A DNA stretch of 64,000 bases from Phytophthora sp. 'mugwort'. Taxonomy: Eukaryota; Oomycota; Peronosporomycetes; Peronosporales; Peronosporaceae. Below the pieces are notes generated by a model that saw only the letters and a list, made by a program, of their open reading frames with translations, was not told the DNA's origin and made no database searches. Within the stretch, counting starts at the first letter, position 1. Each line of letters begins with the position of its first letter. Where the stretch lies: positions 372,001-436,000 of the forward strand of contig JAUCEF010000008.1 in the NCBI GenBank assembly GCA_033558025.1. The letters are read 5' to 3'. Shown one piece after another: positions 11,292-22,764 of this stretch. Made by a program: the position numbers and the translations under genes.

Positions 11292-11931
11292 ATGAGTGAC
11301 ACCGATACCACCACGCTTAAGATTTTGGTCAATGCAGTTAGGGATCTGAGCCGGTACCATTCATCCGGGTGGTTTGGCATTTGACAGAGGATAATGGGAA
11401 GTGGATGCCGATGGGTAAGACCCAAATATATCCATGCCCAGGTTATCGACCGAATGTAAATCGGAGATGCTACTGCAATACCTCAATCAAGCGGCACTTC
11501 CTTATTATCGATAAGGATGAGAACCATCACTTCGTTGGCTCTGAATGTGTTAAGCTATTTGTTGGCCACTACAAAGTATGTCTCGGATGCCAACGTCGGT
11601 ACCAAGGTAGTTATAAGTACAGCAAGAAATGTCGAGGCCGTGGTCTAACATCATTTAGTGATGAGAAAAGCTGGGATTTGGAAAATGTAAAAATAGAAAG
11701 CCTATTTTACTATTAGGAGTGGATGACGGCTACATCCACTTCCTATTTAAGTGCGACACCGTATCTGAAGACTCTAAACAGGATTTAGTTCGCAATCTAC
11801 AACCACAAACAATTATTGGTACCGGTAAGCATCACGACAAATCCATCCAATGGATAAAGGCTAACGCTGTTGGATATTATAACTGGCGTAAAACCTTCAA
11901 CAAGCCATACCAAATATTTGAATTAATATAA
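11292..11931 (+). pseudogene. Zinc-ribbon-like viral protein, interrupted
   Basis: Starts at an ATG directly after an ATATAG box (11283-11288). The order of cysteines and nearby residues (RCYCNTSIKRHFLII ... HHFVGSECVKLF ... VCLGC) resembles the small zinc-binding 'C-x-C...VGS.C...F...C..C' module I recall from large DNA viruses and related elements. It is interrupted by a stop-containing shift near 11380 and a stop at about 11715. The C-terminal part runs to 11931 (YQIFELI). Function unknown. It lies just upstream of the polymerase and on the same strand. Confidence 0.5.
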
Positions 11932-12041
11932 GTTTAGGTTTTTTCTATAGGGTTATGATATAAAGTTGATCCTGATACAAGGTCCAATAATTATAAAGTC
12001 ATATCTACGAAGAATAATATAACCAAGGATATATAGGCAAC

Positions 12042-15000
12042 ATGTTTGTATACGAGCTCGAAGGATTAAAGAGATTAAATATCCAAGCTATCAAATGGGG
12101 TAGCAGCTACCGTGTTAAGGTACGTGGTAGAACCGTTAAGATGGTTTATGTTAGCAATCTTTGGCGCCCAATCAACCAGATATTTGTAGCTAAGCACTAC
12201 AATGTTTCAGTTAACACCCTTGAGAAGCACTTGTCGCCTGACTACAAGGCTGATCCTAAGTACCGTTTTTACAATGGTAATCACATGGAATCACACCTAT
12301 ATGAGGGTGTTGAGCCTTCTGTTTCTACGACAAGCTCGCGAGCGTTCTTTCGACTCAGGCGAGCGCGTTAAAGGTAAATGTTGCTCGCTGATCATAGTCG
12401 CTACTTCTACCCGAATCTCACTAATACGTATGCATTCCATAAGCCTGTCGCTATCAATAGCAAGGCTGATATTCGAAAGAAGGTAATTTCGGAAATCCGG
12501 TCTATGGAGTTGGCTGACAAACTGAACTATTCCAGCCCCGGGTATAAGTTCAAGGCGATCACTGCATTCAAGATTTTCATCTACCATCGCGACCATGCTC
12601 TCGGGGATAGCGAAGCTGTTATCCCTAAGGTTATTCGCGAAAAAAAGAATGTAATTAACTTCCCTAAGACCAACAACAAGTGCGTCTTCCACTGCATCGC
12701 CTGGCACACATTCCATAGCCCTAAGCATGATCCTCACAGAATTCAGGCTCAATTGAGGAGGGCATTCAAGCGCTGCTGCTCTTTCAAGGAGGTTAAATAT
12801 ACGTTAAGCCTGTTTAGAAGCTTCAAGCCTCTTGACCTACTACATCTCGATGAGGTTGAGGACTGCTTCCAACTTAGTATTAGCGTATATAGCATGGATA
12901 TAGCTTCTGGAAATGTAGAATGCATTCGTAGATGGGAGAAGGTGTATGAAGCTATGGATATTCTATCGCACGAAAATCACACTGTTTACATCAAGAATAT
13001 CGACATGCTTCAGTCTAAGTATCAATGTCCTAAGTGTGAAATGGTTTTCGTCAGTGCTGAAAGCTTAAAAATCACAAGAAGAATTAGTGTGAGTTTGTGA
13101 ATATCGAAAGCTTCCCCGCTGAGCCAACTATCTACAAACCAGCTCAGAACACGATACGATCACTGCTTTCGAAATATTTCATCAAGGGTGCTGACCAGTA
13201 CATCGACCACTTCATCGTTTATGACTTTGAGGCCATTATTTAGCCTACCACGACTCAAACACGGGGAGAATACTGTCTTCACGAACGAGCACATTCCGGT
13301 GTGTGTATCAGTAGCTGATAGCTTAACCGAGGATTGCGTTGCTCTGTAAATGACGATCCAAAGGTGTTGCTTATGCTTACGATATGTTCAAATGCATCGG
13401 TGATGTATCGGTGAAGATCCAGCAGTACAATGTCAATAAGTACAAGTCGTTTCTACAGAAAATCATCAATGCTCACGGTCTGACAGGTATAGAAATTTAA
13501 GGGGTAAATCTTGGTAAGACATACAAGATGTCTGATGTGGAGAGTTGGAGTGAAGAGGGGAAATATGTCAGCTTCTTTGACTTTTAAAGCAGTCTTGGCT
13601 TTGTTAAGCAAGGTCTGATTACGGAAAACGGAAACAGCAGCTTGATCAGGTACCAGTATTCGGCTTCAATTCTGGTCGATACGATATCAACTTGATTAAG
13701 AGGGACTTGTTTGCCATCCTCGGTACTGACAACATCAAATCTGTTATTAAGAACCCCAGCTACATGTGCATTGCTACATCGGACATGAAAATGCTCGATA
13801 TTAGCAACTATGTACCAGCTGGTACCAACTACGATAAGTATTTAGAACATATCTCGGTGGATGCAAATGCGATGACAAAATTAGATGTATCTGTGGTCTT
13901 GGCAAGGGTCTTTCCCGTACGAGTACATCACTGCGTTCAATATGCTTAACCAGACTACTATCCCGCCTAAGTCAGCTTTGACAGCAAGCTCCGTGGAACA
14001 AGCATCACCGGTGATGACTACGAACGAGTGGAGTTCGAGTGGAAGTATTACGATATGAAATCAATCAAGGATCTACTGGTCTGGTACAACAATCTTGATG
14101 CAGTTCCTTTCATCAAGGCTATCAAGGCTCAACGAGAACTATTCAAGCGATTCGATCTGGACATCTCTGCGGATGATGTAGCGCTACCTGGACTTTCCGA
14201 GAAGGTCATGTATCAGACCTGCTTTAATAATCTACAATATCCGGATAAGAAACCTGCTAACGCATTCCATTTCCAGCTAACCGCTTGGGTGGATACATAG
14301 TCAGGATGCTAAGGCAAAGCGAGAATTTGGAATGACAATTAGGCACTTGGATACATTGCTGCAAAAGCAAAAGTATCTGTGTGGTCTATGCTACTGCCAG
14401 CTGACCGCTGGCACCGCTTCAGCAGATCGCATCAACAATAATCTTGGCCACATCGACGGCAACATCTTGATCAGCTGCGTAAAGTGCAAGTAAGGACATG
14501 TCGCTTAAGGGATTTCGGTATAAAAAGTTGCTTGCGTTCAATTCGGACAGACTGGTCTACTCGATCGACAAGGAGGAGAAGGATATCTACTCTAAGATGA
14601 AGGCCAACATTGCTGGAGGTGTATCTATTATCTTCAATCGCTATGCTAAGCGTAATGAAACGAAGATTTGCGGTGGTAAGGTCTGTACGAAATTATCGGA
14701 TACGACTCTAACGCTTTATACCTATGGGCTCTTGATAATGAGATGTCATGTGGTCGATTGATTACACTTGAAGCGTATGATGGTATCATCGATGACATGA
14801 AGGCAGACAAGGTATTCGGTTTTCTCGAGTGCGATATTCGTACTTCAGACCACCTAAAAGACTACTTCAGGAGATGACTCCCATTTTCAAGAATGTGCTA
14901 ATCGATTGTACCGATGAGAGTGTCATTGGCAAGCATATGTTTGATTACAACCAGTCTCGCACATCAAATCGTTCTAAGCCTGCTCTCAAGTTGATTGGTA

Positions 15001-15973
15001 GCTACTTTGGTGAAAAGATTCTCATCTACACCCCTTTGCTCAAGTGGTATCTTTCTCACGGTATGGAGATCGCCAGTACCTACTGCTTTATCAAGGCCAG
15101 CTCTCACAAGGCTTTTGCTCCTTTTATGGAGGCTGTATCAAATGCTCGAGAAGGTGATGTTGATAAGTCTATGGCGATGATTGCTGAGATGATGAAACTT
15201 GTAGGCAACAGTGATTTCGGTCGATCTGGAATGGACATGAGCAGCACAAAGAGGTCAAGTATGAGTCGAGCGATAAAGCTATTAAGATCAAGATCGAACA
15301 CTTTACATTCCATTCTCGAGGAGCTTAATGACGCCTGTGAAATCACCATAAACAAACGGCGACTCAATAACAAGAACCCCATCCATTTGTCGTTGCCATC
15401 TAACAGCTCGCCAAACTACACATGCTTCAGTTTTACTATGACTGCATCGATTTCTACTTTGACCGCTCTGACTTCCCAGTATCAGGAAATGGACACTGAT
15501 TCAGCTTATATCGCTTTCAGCTGTGAAAACCCGTTTCAAGACTGTATCAAGCCCGAGCTGTGTGAGCACTTCCAGGAGCACAAATACGATTGGTTCCCAC
15601 GCGACTACAACACCGAGGTGGCTAAGTTTGATCGTCGTACCCCTGGTCTATGATGAATGGTCAGGTGATGCTATGGTCTCACTATCGAGTAAGAACTATA
15701 TTTGCTATCTACCTGACGAATCTTACAAGGTCAATATTTCAGCAACGGGTGTGCAGCAGGGTCGTGGTCGGAATGAACATGTCCTTAACCCTGACGGATT
15801 TGAGACTGTTGTACGGGACCACATCACACTTCAGGGTACTAACAAGGGTTTCAGACTATCGAAAGAAACCAAGTCTATCATCACCTACTCAAACAAAGAG
15901 TGCCCATTCATATTTCTATGATAAGCGACAGGTACTGTCGGGCGGCATTTCTACGATTCAATTTAATATCTAA
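12042..15973 (+). pseudogene. Protein-primed family B DNA polymerase (Polinton PolB), decayed
   Basis: Polinton PolB replicates the linear element from a terminal protein. Recognisable blocks run in order over 3.9 kb: an N-terminal region with CVFHCIAWH and a CPKC zinc-like pair (to 13060), an exonuclease block FIVYDFEAI near 13235, an FGFNSGRYDINLI-like Exo II block near 13670, the HNH-like module (14320-14494), motif A YDSNALYLWAL near 14700, motif B KLVGNSDFG near 15205 and motif C MDTDSAY near 15490. More than ten frame changes and stops separate them, so no functional enzyme is possible. A TATATAGG box precedes the ATG at 12042. A terminal-protein domain could lie in the N-terminal part but was not identified. 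Confidence 0.85.
14320..14494 (+). other. HNH-like zinc module inside the PolB gene
   Basis: One frame reads LCGLCYCQLTA, then ASADRINNNLGHIDGN and ISCVKC: a C-x2-C pair, a D-R-x-N ... G-H-x-x-G-N core and a second C-x2-C pair. This is the treble-clef layout of HNH endonucleases. It sits between the exonuclease region and polymerase motif A. Whether it is an active nuclease or a structural finger cannot be told. Confidence 0.55.
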
Positions 15974-16041
15974 GGGAGTATATTGAGCTGATGCTCAGAC
16001 TTCTAAATCTGACCATTTTTTTTGCTGTAAAATATAGGATC

Positions 16042-17122
16042 ATGTCTTTTCAAGATCTACTATCAAAACTCTACTATGACCCAAAAACCGGTTTTATCAG
16101 GGCTCAAGCTCTGTGTCAGAAGGCAAAGGAATTATATCCTAAGACAACTCTCAAAATCGTAAGGATTGGTATGCGAGTCAAACCGATATCAACGATTTCA
16201 GGAGCAGAAGAAGCGATTCGATGGCTCCAAAATTGCTTCACGTAACCCAAACGCATGGCAAATGGATCTTGCGTTTTGGAAGAAACGACCAATTTTTACT
16301 GCTATCAACATCAACTCAAGTTTGGGCTACGCAAAGCTCTTGTCAAACAAGACTGGACTAACTGTTTTATCAGCGCGTAAAACGTTTGTTCGCCTCCACA
16401 AAGTTTTTATCCTGACAAGTGATAATGGTAGCGAGTTAATGAACTCACAGGCTCAAGAATTCTTCAAATCCAAGAAAATTAAGCACTACAACAACGAGCC
16501 CGGTTATCACGGTACTATGGGAAAAATCGAGCGATTCAACAGAACGTTAAAGCAGAGACTAACTAAAATGTCTCCCAAGAGGATTACGCAAAAGCGTATC
16601 GCCGATGTTATCAAAAACTACAGTAGCACGTTTCATCGCTCGATTGGTATGACTCTAAACGAGGCAAAGTAATGGATACGGATCTGAGTCATAAGCAGGT
16701 GGAAGCCGATACAATTGAGAAGGAGTTTGAGGTCGGATCAAGCGTATTGTACCGTCTCAAGAAGCAGACATTTGATAAAGAAGCTGCTCGATGGAGCAAA
16801 ACAGTCTATAAAAATCGTTGGAATTGATGGCTAACGAGTCCAAATCCGTTCAAAAAATGGTCATACCCTCTACAAGGCACCAAACGATCCTAAAATTGTT
16901 AAAACAGAGACTACAGATGCTACTATTAACCGAGGCAATATTCTTGAGGCGGAAAAGATCTTGGATCACAAGAAGATACGGTCTGGGAAGTACAAATATC
17001 TGATAAGATGGCTTGGTAATGAGCCTGACTCCTGGGAGCCGCAAGATAATCTGCGCTTGATTAACAAGAACACGAGATCAACTCTTGAGAAAGAGTATTG
17101 GAATAATAAAAATGAGCCATAA
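16042..17122 (+). pseudogene. Retroviral-type DDE integrase with C-terminal chromodomain (Polinton INT)
   Basis: The integrase inserts Polinton DNA into the host genome. The ATG at 16042 follows an ATATAGG box (16032-16038). Catalytic residues are visible: Asp in WQMDLAFW (near 16260), Asp in TSDNGSE (near 16425) and Glu in GKIERFN (near 16525), the DDE triad of the rve family. After a stop at about 16672, other frames carry the remainder, ending in a chromodomain (KYKYLIRWLG...SWEPQDNL, 16990-17060). The chromodomain is typical of Polinton INT and thought to guide target choice. Frameshifts near 16200, 16670 and 16830 make it non-functional. Confidence 0.85.
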
Positions 17123-17189
17123 TTAGCTTGAAAATAATTTAGATGGAGACATCCTTCGTAAGCTTTGGCCCACATATATTAATTTCACT

Positions 17190-17543
17190 ATGTTTTTAAT
17201 AAGATTCTGGAAAGAATATCAAGTCATTATACATAGACACTCATCTCGTAATAATGTGCCCAAGTTGTGTAGAAAAGAACGCGAGCTTGTGAGGCTTCAA
17301 CGCAAGCTTTGGATTATCCAAGAAGTAAGTCGAATCAAGAATGCGTTATTGAACCTTGATGCCACCGCGAATTTCCGCAAAACGGTAGTCAATCAAAAGT
17401 ACAAGCACGAATTGGAAGTAATCTTTGGCGTTCCGTTCCATTGTATCAAAGACCGATATTTGAATCTTCTAAATGAGCGAAATCGAATCTGCCATACATA
17501 TCTACCTTTCCGTCATTATTCAGTTATGCCGAGCTACTGGTAG
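17190..17543 (+). CDS. Polinton ORF of unknown function, 117 aa
   Basis: An unbroken basic ORF on the same strand as the polymerase and integrase, with CATATATT just upstream of the ATG. Helical content looks high (WKEYQVIIHRHSS ... ELVRLQRKLWIIQEV). I recognise no domain. Surviving intact in an otherwise broken element may be chance because it is short. Confidence 0.45.
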   Translation: MFLIRFWKEYQVIIHRHSSRNNVPKLCRKERELVRLQRKLWIIQEVSRIKNALLNLDATANFRKTVVNQKYKHELEVIFGVPFHCIKDRYLNLLNERNRICHTYLPFRHYSVMPSYW

Positions 17544-17647
17544 TGCATCGAGCGAGACTCGGACGTAGGCAGGATATGATATTGTGACCCTACCATAGTA
17601 TTTATGACTACTCACTTTTTTTATGACGCGCAACATATAGGTTCAAT

Positions 17648-18255
17648 ATGTTTCCAAATTTCACATCCCTTGGTCAGAAAGAGCAAATCGACAGCAGCTT
17701 CTTGAACGAGCTCAGCGTCACGTTCGTCAAGCTAAAGCGAAGCGTGAGATGTATAAAGGTGCTTCGTGGGCTACTGACATTTCCAATGGAATTACTACAG
17801 TCCCTAAGAAAACAACTGCAATAACTCAGATTGATTCGAGTGTTAGATCTGATGAGGCTATTCCATCAGAAATAAATGCTCAGTCAGACTTAAGAAAAAA
17901 GTCTGAGTGATGAAAACTCCGTAAAAAAAAACCTGAGTTATCAACTGATTCTGAATTAAAAGTTAGTCCAGTTGTGGTAGATCCTGAAGTCGATAATAGT
18001 GCTCGTACGGTGGATGTTGGCGTAGATAATGGTGTGAGAACGTCGGAGAATGCAACGAATACAAATCGCGTTGATAGAACTGACAGAAACGTTCAGGCTG
18101 ATCCTACGACATCGGATATTGAGGTGGAGAGCAAGCCTTCAACGACAGATGCACAAACTAATACAACTTCTAATCGAGCTACAAACTCAATCAATGTTGA
18201 TACTCAGGTGCAAGTGTTTTCGCGTGAATGGATCAAAGCTTTCTTCAAGCAATAA
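17648..18255 (+). pseudogene. Polinton ORF, low-complexity hydrophilic protein, frameshifted
   Basis: The ATG at 17648 follows an ATATAGG box at 17635-17641. The frame shifts within the first 50 bases into a basic helix (RANRQQLLERAQRHVRQAKAKR), then a long Ser/Thr/Asp/Val-rich region rich in TDxxVQ-like repeats, ending WIKAFFKQ at 18255. A stop at about 17908 also interrupts it. The composition suggests a disordered structural or scaffold-like protein. No family is recognised. Confidence 0.4.
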
Positions 18256-18259
18256 TCCG

Positions 18260-18778
18260 AATTGGTTTGCTCTTAAAATTCACCCAATTCGTGGGAAAAC
18301 GGGTAAAGATGATCCAAGATATGTTACTGTGAAAAAGGATCTCTACCCTCGGTAAAGACGGGAAAGAAATACAAAAACCACGGTCCAATGGACTGGGTAG
18401 CGTCTGAAAGCAAAACCAGAGATATTGGGTGTGAGGGCGAACGTCAATCAATTGATGAGGTTGATGCGATGCGCGATGAAAAAAAACTAACGCGAACCCT
18501 TACACGCTTAGCGAAGAAGCGAGCTGGTGATGAATTGGAAGACTTTGATGTTCCTCTAAAGATCGCAGACTTAAGGATTTGGAGTTCTCAAAGAAATCAA
18601 CATCTACCACTTCTGACGATGAGAGAAGCAGATTTCAAATGCTATGGATTCTCTCCAAAAACATTGAAATGCTCGAGTCGAATGGTCTTATGAAGAGCAT
18701 TTTGCCGAATTACAAGACAAATATAAGGATGATGAAAGTGCTTTAGAACAATTGCTTGGGTTAAAAACGGATCGATAG
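18260..18778 (+). pseudogene. Decayed charged ORF, probable continuation of the preceding protein
   Basis: Several frames carry hydrophilic fragments (DWVASESKTRD, RLAKKRAGDELEDF, LKDLEFSKKS, EMLESNGLMKS) that could follow on from the ORF ending at 18255. No promoter box or clear start is seen at its head, which favours continuation over a separate gene. Function unknown. Confidence 0.3.
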
Positions 18779-18790
18779 ATTTGTTTGGAA

Positions 18791-19012
18791 ATGAATCAAA
18801 TCTTAAGCACAGCAGCAGTGAGAAAGGTTGATTGGCAATCCACCTTGAGAGCGGTTTTAAAAATGGTTAAAAGCAAGGGCTTAGCGCTAACTATGGTTGG
18901 AGCAAGCGATGTCGAGAAAACGATTAGATATTACAAGCCTTACGAAGCGGATGAACACGATGAAGAGTGTGAGCACAACATGGAATTAAAACTGGACTTG
19001 ATGAAAATATGA
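18791..19012 (+). CDS. Small Polinton ORF, 73 aa
   Basis: An intact ORF starting MNQILSTAAVRKVDW and ending with an acidic tail (EADEHDEECEHNMELKLD). It overlaps the next ORF by four bases (ATGA), a compact viral-type arrangement. No recognised domain. Confidence 0.4.
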   Translation: MNQILSTAAVRKVDWQSTLRAVLKMVKSKGLALTMVGASDVEKTIRYYKPYEADEHDEECEHNMELKLDLMKI

Positions 19013-19955
19013 ATCAGAACCTCTCTATCCCTGATACTGATGCTAAGAAGATGCTGTATGAATATTATAAGAGTCTTTTTGATAATAAGGTTCATGTCGA
19101 CGCTAAACGTGTTTACCTGAAATATGGAGAAGCTGAGAAACAAGCTAAAATCATACAAAAGCAGGTGAATTCAGCTGAAAAAGAAGCACGCAAATCTAAC
19201 ACCGTGCGAAACAAGTCAGCTCTAAAGGCATCAAGATCTGAGCTACGAGCAGCGTTATCAGCTGTAAAAAGGCGACAAAATCCGTTTATACCGTCAAGTA
19301 TAAAAAAAATACAGCGAACTGATTCAGGAGATCGAGGAAGAAGAAGAATGTGAGCGTGCCGCCGACGAGTTTGCGAAGCAAGGTAATGTTGGAATGGGTC
19401 GCGGGACGCGCCTTCAAGGTCGTGGTCTAAGAGGCGCGGGCGTAGCTCCGCTTAATGGTATTATCCGACGAGGAAGAACCTATAATCTCAACGAAATCCA
19501 AGGTTTAGCTACACCAAGTGCTTATGTCTATCGTCAGCTTGGTAGCAAGTGCATTCGTTTGCTGACCTTGATGCTAAGACCCTTGTCATCGTTCAACCAA
19601 ACCGACGCAAATGTGGTCCTAAGTGTCAAATCAGCGATAGTCTCCAAACTATGATCAGGACACTTGTATAGAAGAACCATATCGATCAAGCTTCTTATGA
19701 TAAGCTATCTATCGATGATAGAAAGCTATTCAAAGAGATCCTTGCGGTCACTCACCTCCAGTACAATTTCCATGATAAGCTAACGGACCCACTTGAGCTC
19801 TTCGTGCTGAGTTTGCTAAGCTGAAAGGAGAGATGGAGTTAGGAAACGACAATCCGAGCATCATCAAGTAGCTCAAGTCTTTCACTGTAGATACGTACAG
19901 CAATCGAATGATTGATGATAAAGAGTTCAAGGAAATTATCACTCGACTACTATAA
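19009..19955 (+). pseudogene. Polinton virion-type ORF, basic helical protein, decayed
   Basis: Begins MNQNLSIPDTDAKKML and continues in a Lys/Ala-rich helical region, then a Gly/Arg-rich segment (GRGTRLQGRGLRG) and a region reading YRQLGSKCIRLADLDAKTLVIVQPNRRKCG ... LSIDDRKLFKEI, ending at a TAA at 19953. Frames change near 19300 and 19560, and there are stops near 19670, 19820 and 19870. The position between the integrase and capsid blocks suggests a virion or core protein, but this is inference. Confidence 0.45.
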
Positions 19956-20021
19956 ACTATGAAAATCCACATTACTCTAATTATTTGGTGGGCTATTATA
20001 ATATTTGGGGTAATATAAACC

Positions 20022-20264
20022 ATGTTCTTCTTCAACCCCCACATTATTTCAAGTTCAGGAGGTAGCTATGGCGGTAAAGCTGATCACAACGTCGCTGAGC
20101 TTAAAGCCATAATGAAGAATCTGATCATTCATGATCGTCCCCAGAAGACTCAGGCTGCTGTGTGGGCTACTGACCTCGATAAGTCTATCAAGAAAGTAGA
20201 TGCTTCAACTCAGACTGAAGGCGGTCGCGTATGGGCCTACCAACCCCAGAAAAAAAGAGCATGA
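20022..20264 (+). CDS. Polinton ORF, 80 aa
   Basis: An unbroken ORF (MFFFNPHIISSSGGSYGG ... VWAYQPQKKRA) preceded by TAATATAAAC, a weak form of the element's start-proximal box. The hydrophobic Gly/Ser-rich N terminus and basic C terminus recall small minor virion proteins, but no family is recognised. Confidence 0.4.
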   Translation: MFFFNPHIISSSGGSYGGKADHNVAELKAIMKNLIIHDRPQKTQAAVWATDLDKSIKKVDASTQTEGGRVWAYQPQKKRA

Positions 20265-20357
20265 AGACGTTTGTTATTTAAGCAATACCATTCCTCACGA
20301 GTTCATTTCGATATCCTCGATACATGTTAATTTTTGTCGCTGATACTAACTTCAAGT

Positions 20358-20581
20358 ATGGCAGACTTCTCCTTTGGGGGTTTTGGTGGCGAGGAAAACG
20401 CTATTGCCAAGAACAATAATTTTATCAGCTTGGAGCATGGTCAATCCAACAATCTGACTCGGTTCATCGGTACTTAAATTCGTTTTAAGATCTTTACTCG
20501 GTCCGCAACCCATGGTTATATCACTACCAGAGAGATATTTTCTCAATCAATGGACTTAACTCCCAACGTTCAATTCTCATG
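20358..20581 (+). pseudogene. Short Polinton ORF with one internal stop
   Basis: Reads MADFSFGGFGGEENAIAK and on to a TAA at 20475. The same frame then continues (RFKIFTRSATHGYITTREIF) to a TGA at about 20579. It is therefore a 74-codon ORF with one nonsense change. It converges with the minus-strand fibre gene, 6 bp away. Function unknown. Confidence 0.35.
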
Positions 20582-20587
20582 ACTAGG

Positions 20588-22712
20588 CTATATTCGCTCG
20601 GAGATAATTAGCTCATCGCCAAACCTGAATGGATGGTGCTCGGGGATGATAATATTATTTGCTCTAAGATGATACACCCCGTTATCTAAGCTGATATACT
20701 TACACCAAAATTTATCTCCATATCCTTCGATCTTGACATATATTTTGCTGCTAGCCTCGGTGAGTCCCTCGGCAAAAAATGTATCAATCACTGAGTATTC
20801 CAATGATTGGAGATCTACAATTTCATCATCGTATATTAACTATTAGCTTCTTTAGCTTATCAATCTCACCCAAGAGATGCTGGATCATCTTCATGTTATA
20901 TGCAGCTATCCTTGAATAATCAACATTGAGCTGCGTTTTAGCCGGTTCAAGCGCTGGATCATCTCCCTCATGGATATCACGCGATAAAAGACATTGATTA
21001 GATCAGTTAGGTGAGCCCATACGAGGTCTTGCGCGATTAGGCCCACCTCCTGACCTCGACGATTCTCTGACTCGTTCCACTCGTATAACTGGATCTCGCA
21101 TTGATCATAGAGTCGTTTGACTCGATCAATGGGACATGATTGGATGTTCCGCTTTAATCGTCGGTCGCTGGTCATCGGCATCGCGGTACAAGCGATGTAT
21201 CCTCCGAATATAGCCGCTACAGAATATGTGATCGGACTAAGAGCGGATTCTGTAGCTCCGCTATCTCTTTTGAGGTGATAAACTGTCGTCCTTCCTGCTC
21301 CGAATACAAAATTGTTGCTGCCCGGGACGTGCGAGTAGCGGATGGTGTTGTCGTCCCTATCCCGAGGCGACCTGTAGTCGTTAGGATCATCGATGTAGCG
21401 TCGTTTATGCCGGATCGTAGGTCGTTATTTGTTTTATTGCCTATCCAAGTCGCTTTACTTGCTGTACCCGTTGCTCCATTACTCACTTCGACCTGGAATT
21501 CTACAGGCGTAGTATTGCTTCCTATGAACCTCAGCATACGGGTGTATGTACCATCCAAATGGTCCATCCCGCTGGCTTTAATCGATAGATATTCATCATT
21601 GAGCGCTCCACTGTCATCAATAGCTCATCCAGAATACCAACGGATGTTATTGCGGATTGATTATCATAAGCTAAGAAGCCACTTAGAGCACCGCTAACGG
21701 TTAATGCACCAGAAACGCTGAGCGAAAAGAGGGTTCCAACTGAAGTGATAATAGGTTGAGCATTTATCCTGATAGATCCATAGATGCCAGTAGCCGTCAG
21801 AGCTAACTCGAATATGCTATTATTTCCGAAGTAAGCTCCTCCAGCGCACCGTAGAGCTCCTGTGGTTGAGTTTGTCGAAGCTGATGTATGAAATACTCAA
21901 AGTGGCAGATTCATCAATACGTAGAGCCTCAGTGAGCGCTCTAGTAGCTGTTGTTGCACCGGTTCGAATGACTATCGATAGATACCCAGCGGAGGAGCGC
22001 CTGTTCGCGGAAAACGAATGTAAGCACCACCAGAGTGAGCGTCATTAGTAGTATTTGTCACACCTAATGATATACCAATATTGTCTCCGATAGAAGCCGT
22101 AGGTCGCTTCAGAATTAATCCATACGTTCCAATTAATGCCGCAGAGTTAAAAGATGGAGCGATCTCGATTTGATCTGAATCAATCTCTGTTGATCTCAGT
22201 GACGCCAAACTAGATAGGGATCTCGAGGGAGTTGGTGAATGTAAGATTACCGCTAATAGGCAGCCCAGTTAGAGCCCAAAGCGAGGTGATACCAGTCTGA
22301 GCGGCTGTCTGTAGCGTACCGGTAATGCTCGTTGCTGTTAGTGAACTATTCCAGAAATAGCCCCAGATCCATTTAATACAAGAGCTTTTCCATTGACTGC
22401 ATTGCCTGGGGTGATATCGGACAGATAACCCGGTAGCGTACCAACAGGAACTCCATTCACAGCCAAGCTACTACAGCTTGCACCAAGCCCCCTAATGTCA
22501 TTACTCGTGCCAGGAGCAAGTGCAATACCCTGGGTCGCAATCCCTGGAGTAATGCCTGAGAGATAAGTCAAACGATAATCATTCTTATCGAGATAAAGCG
22601 TCTGTGCATACTCATAGGTCAGAAAACCGCTTGCATCCAACTTCAAGTAGAATGCTGGATTGTAGATGGGCGATGTAAATATCGGCTGAGGATATGAGAA
22701 ACCTGAACTCAT
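20588..22712 (-). pseudogene. Fibre-like receptor-binding protein with S74 (intramolecular chaperone) region, decayed
   Basis: The minus-strand start MSSGFSYPQPIF at 22712 is followed by Gly/Asn/Val-rich repeats with recurring ITPGxAxxGxAL and VNGSGAIS units, the beta-rich pattern of phage and viral fibres. Near 21181-20990 it reads SDRRLKRNI ... YEWNESENRRGQEVGLIAQDL, which is the S74 peptidase (intramolecular chaperone) signature. In that family this module trimerises the fibre and then cleaves itself off. A further C-terminal region ends at 20588. Frameshifts occur in the repeat region and after the S74 block. A shared palindromic TATATAG box lies at its 5' side. Confidence 0.65.
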
Positions 22713-22733
22713 CGTTGATGGTTTTGTCTCGAG

Positions 22734-22741
22734 CTATATAG
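22734..22741. promoter_or_regulatory. Divergent Polinton promoter box CTATATAG
   Basis: A perfect 8-bp palindrome between the minus-strand fibre start (22712) and the plus-strand ATPase start (22765). It is an instance of the box found before most E1 and E2 genes and could serve both directions. Confidence 0.5.
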
Positions 22742-22764
22742 ATCGAGTGATTAAAGACACGATC

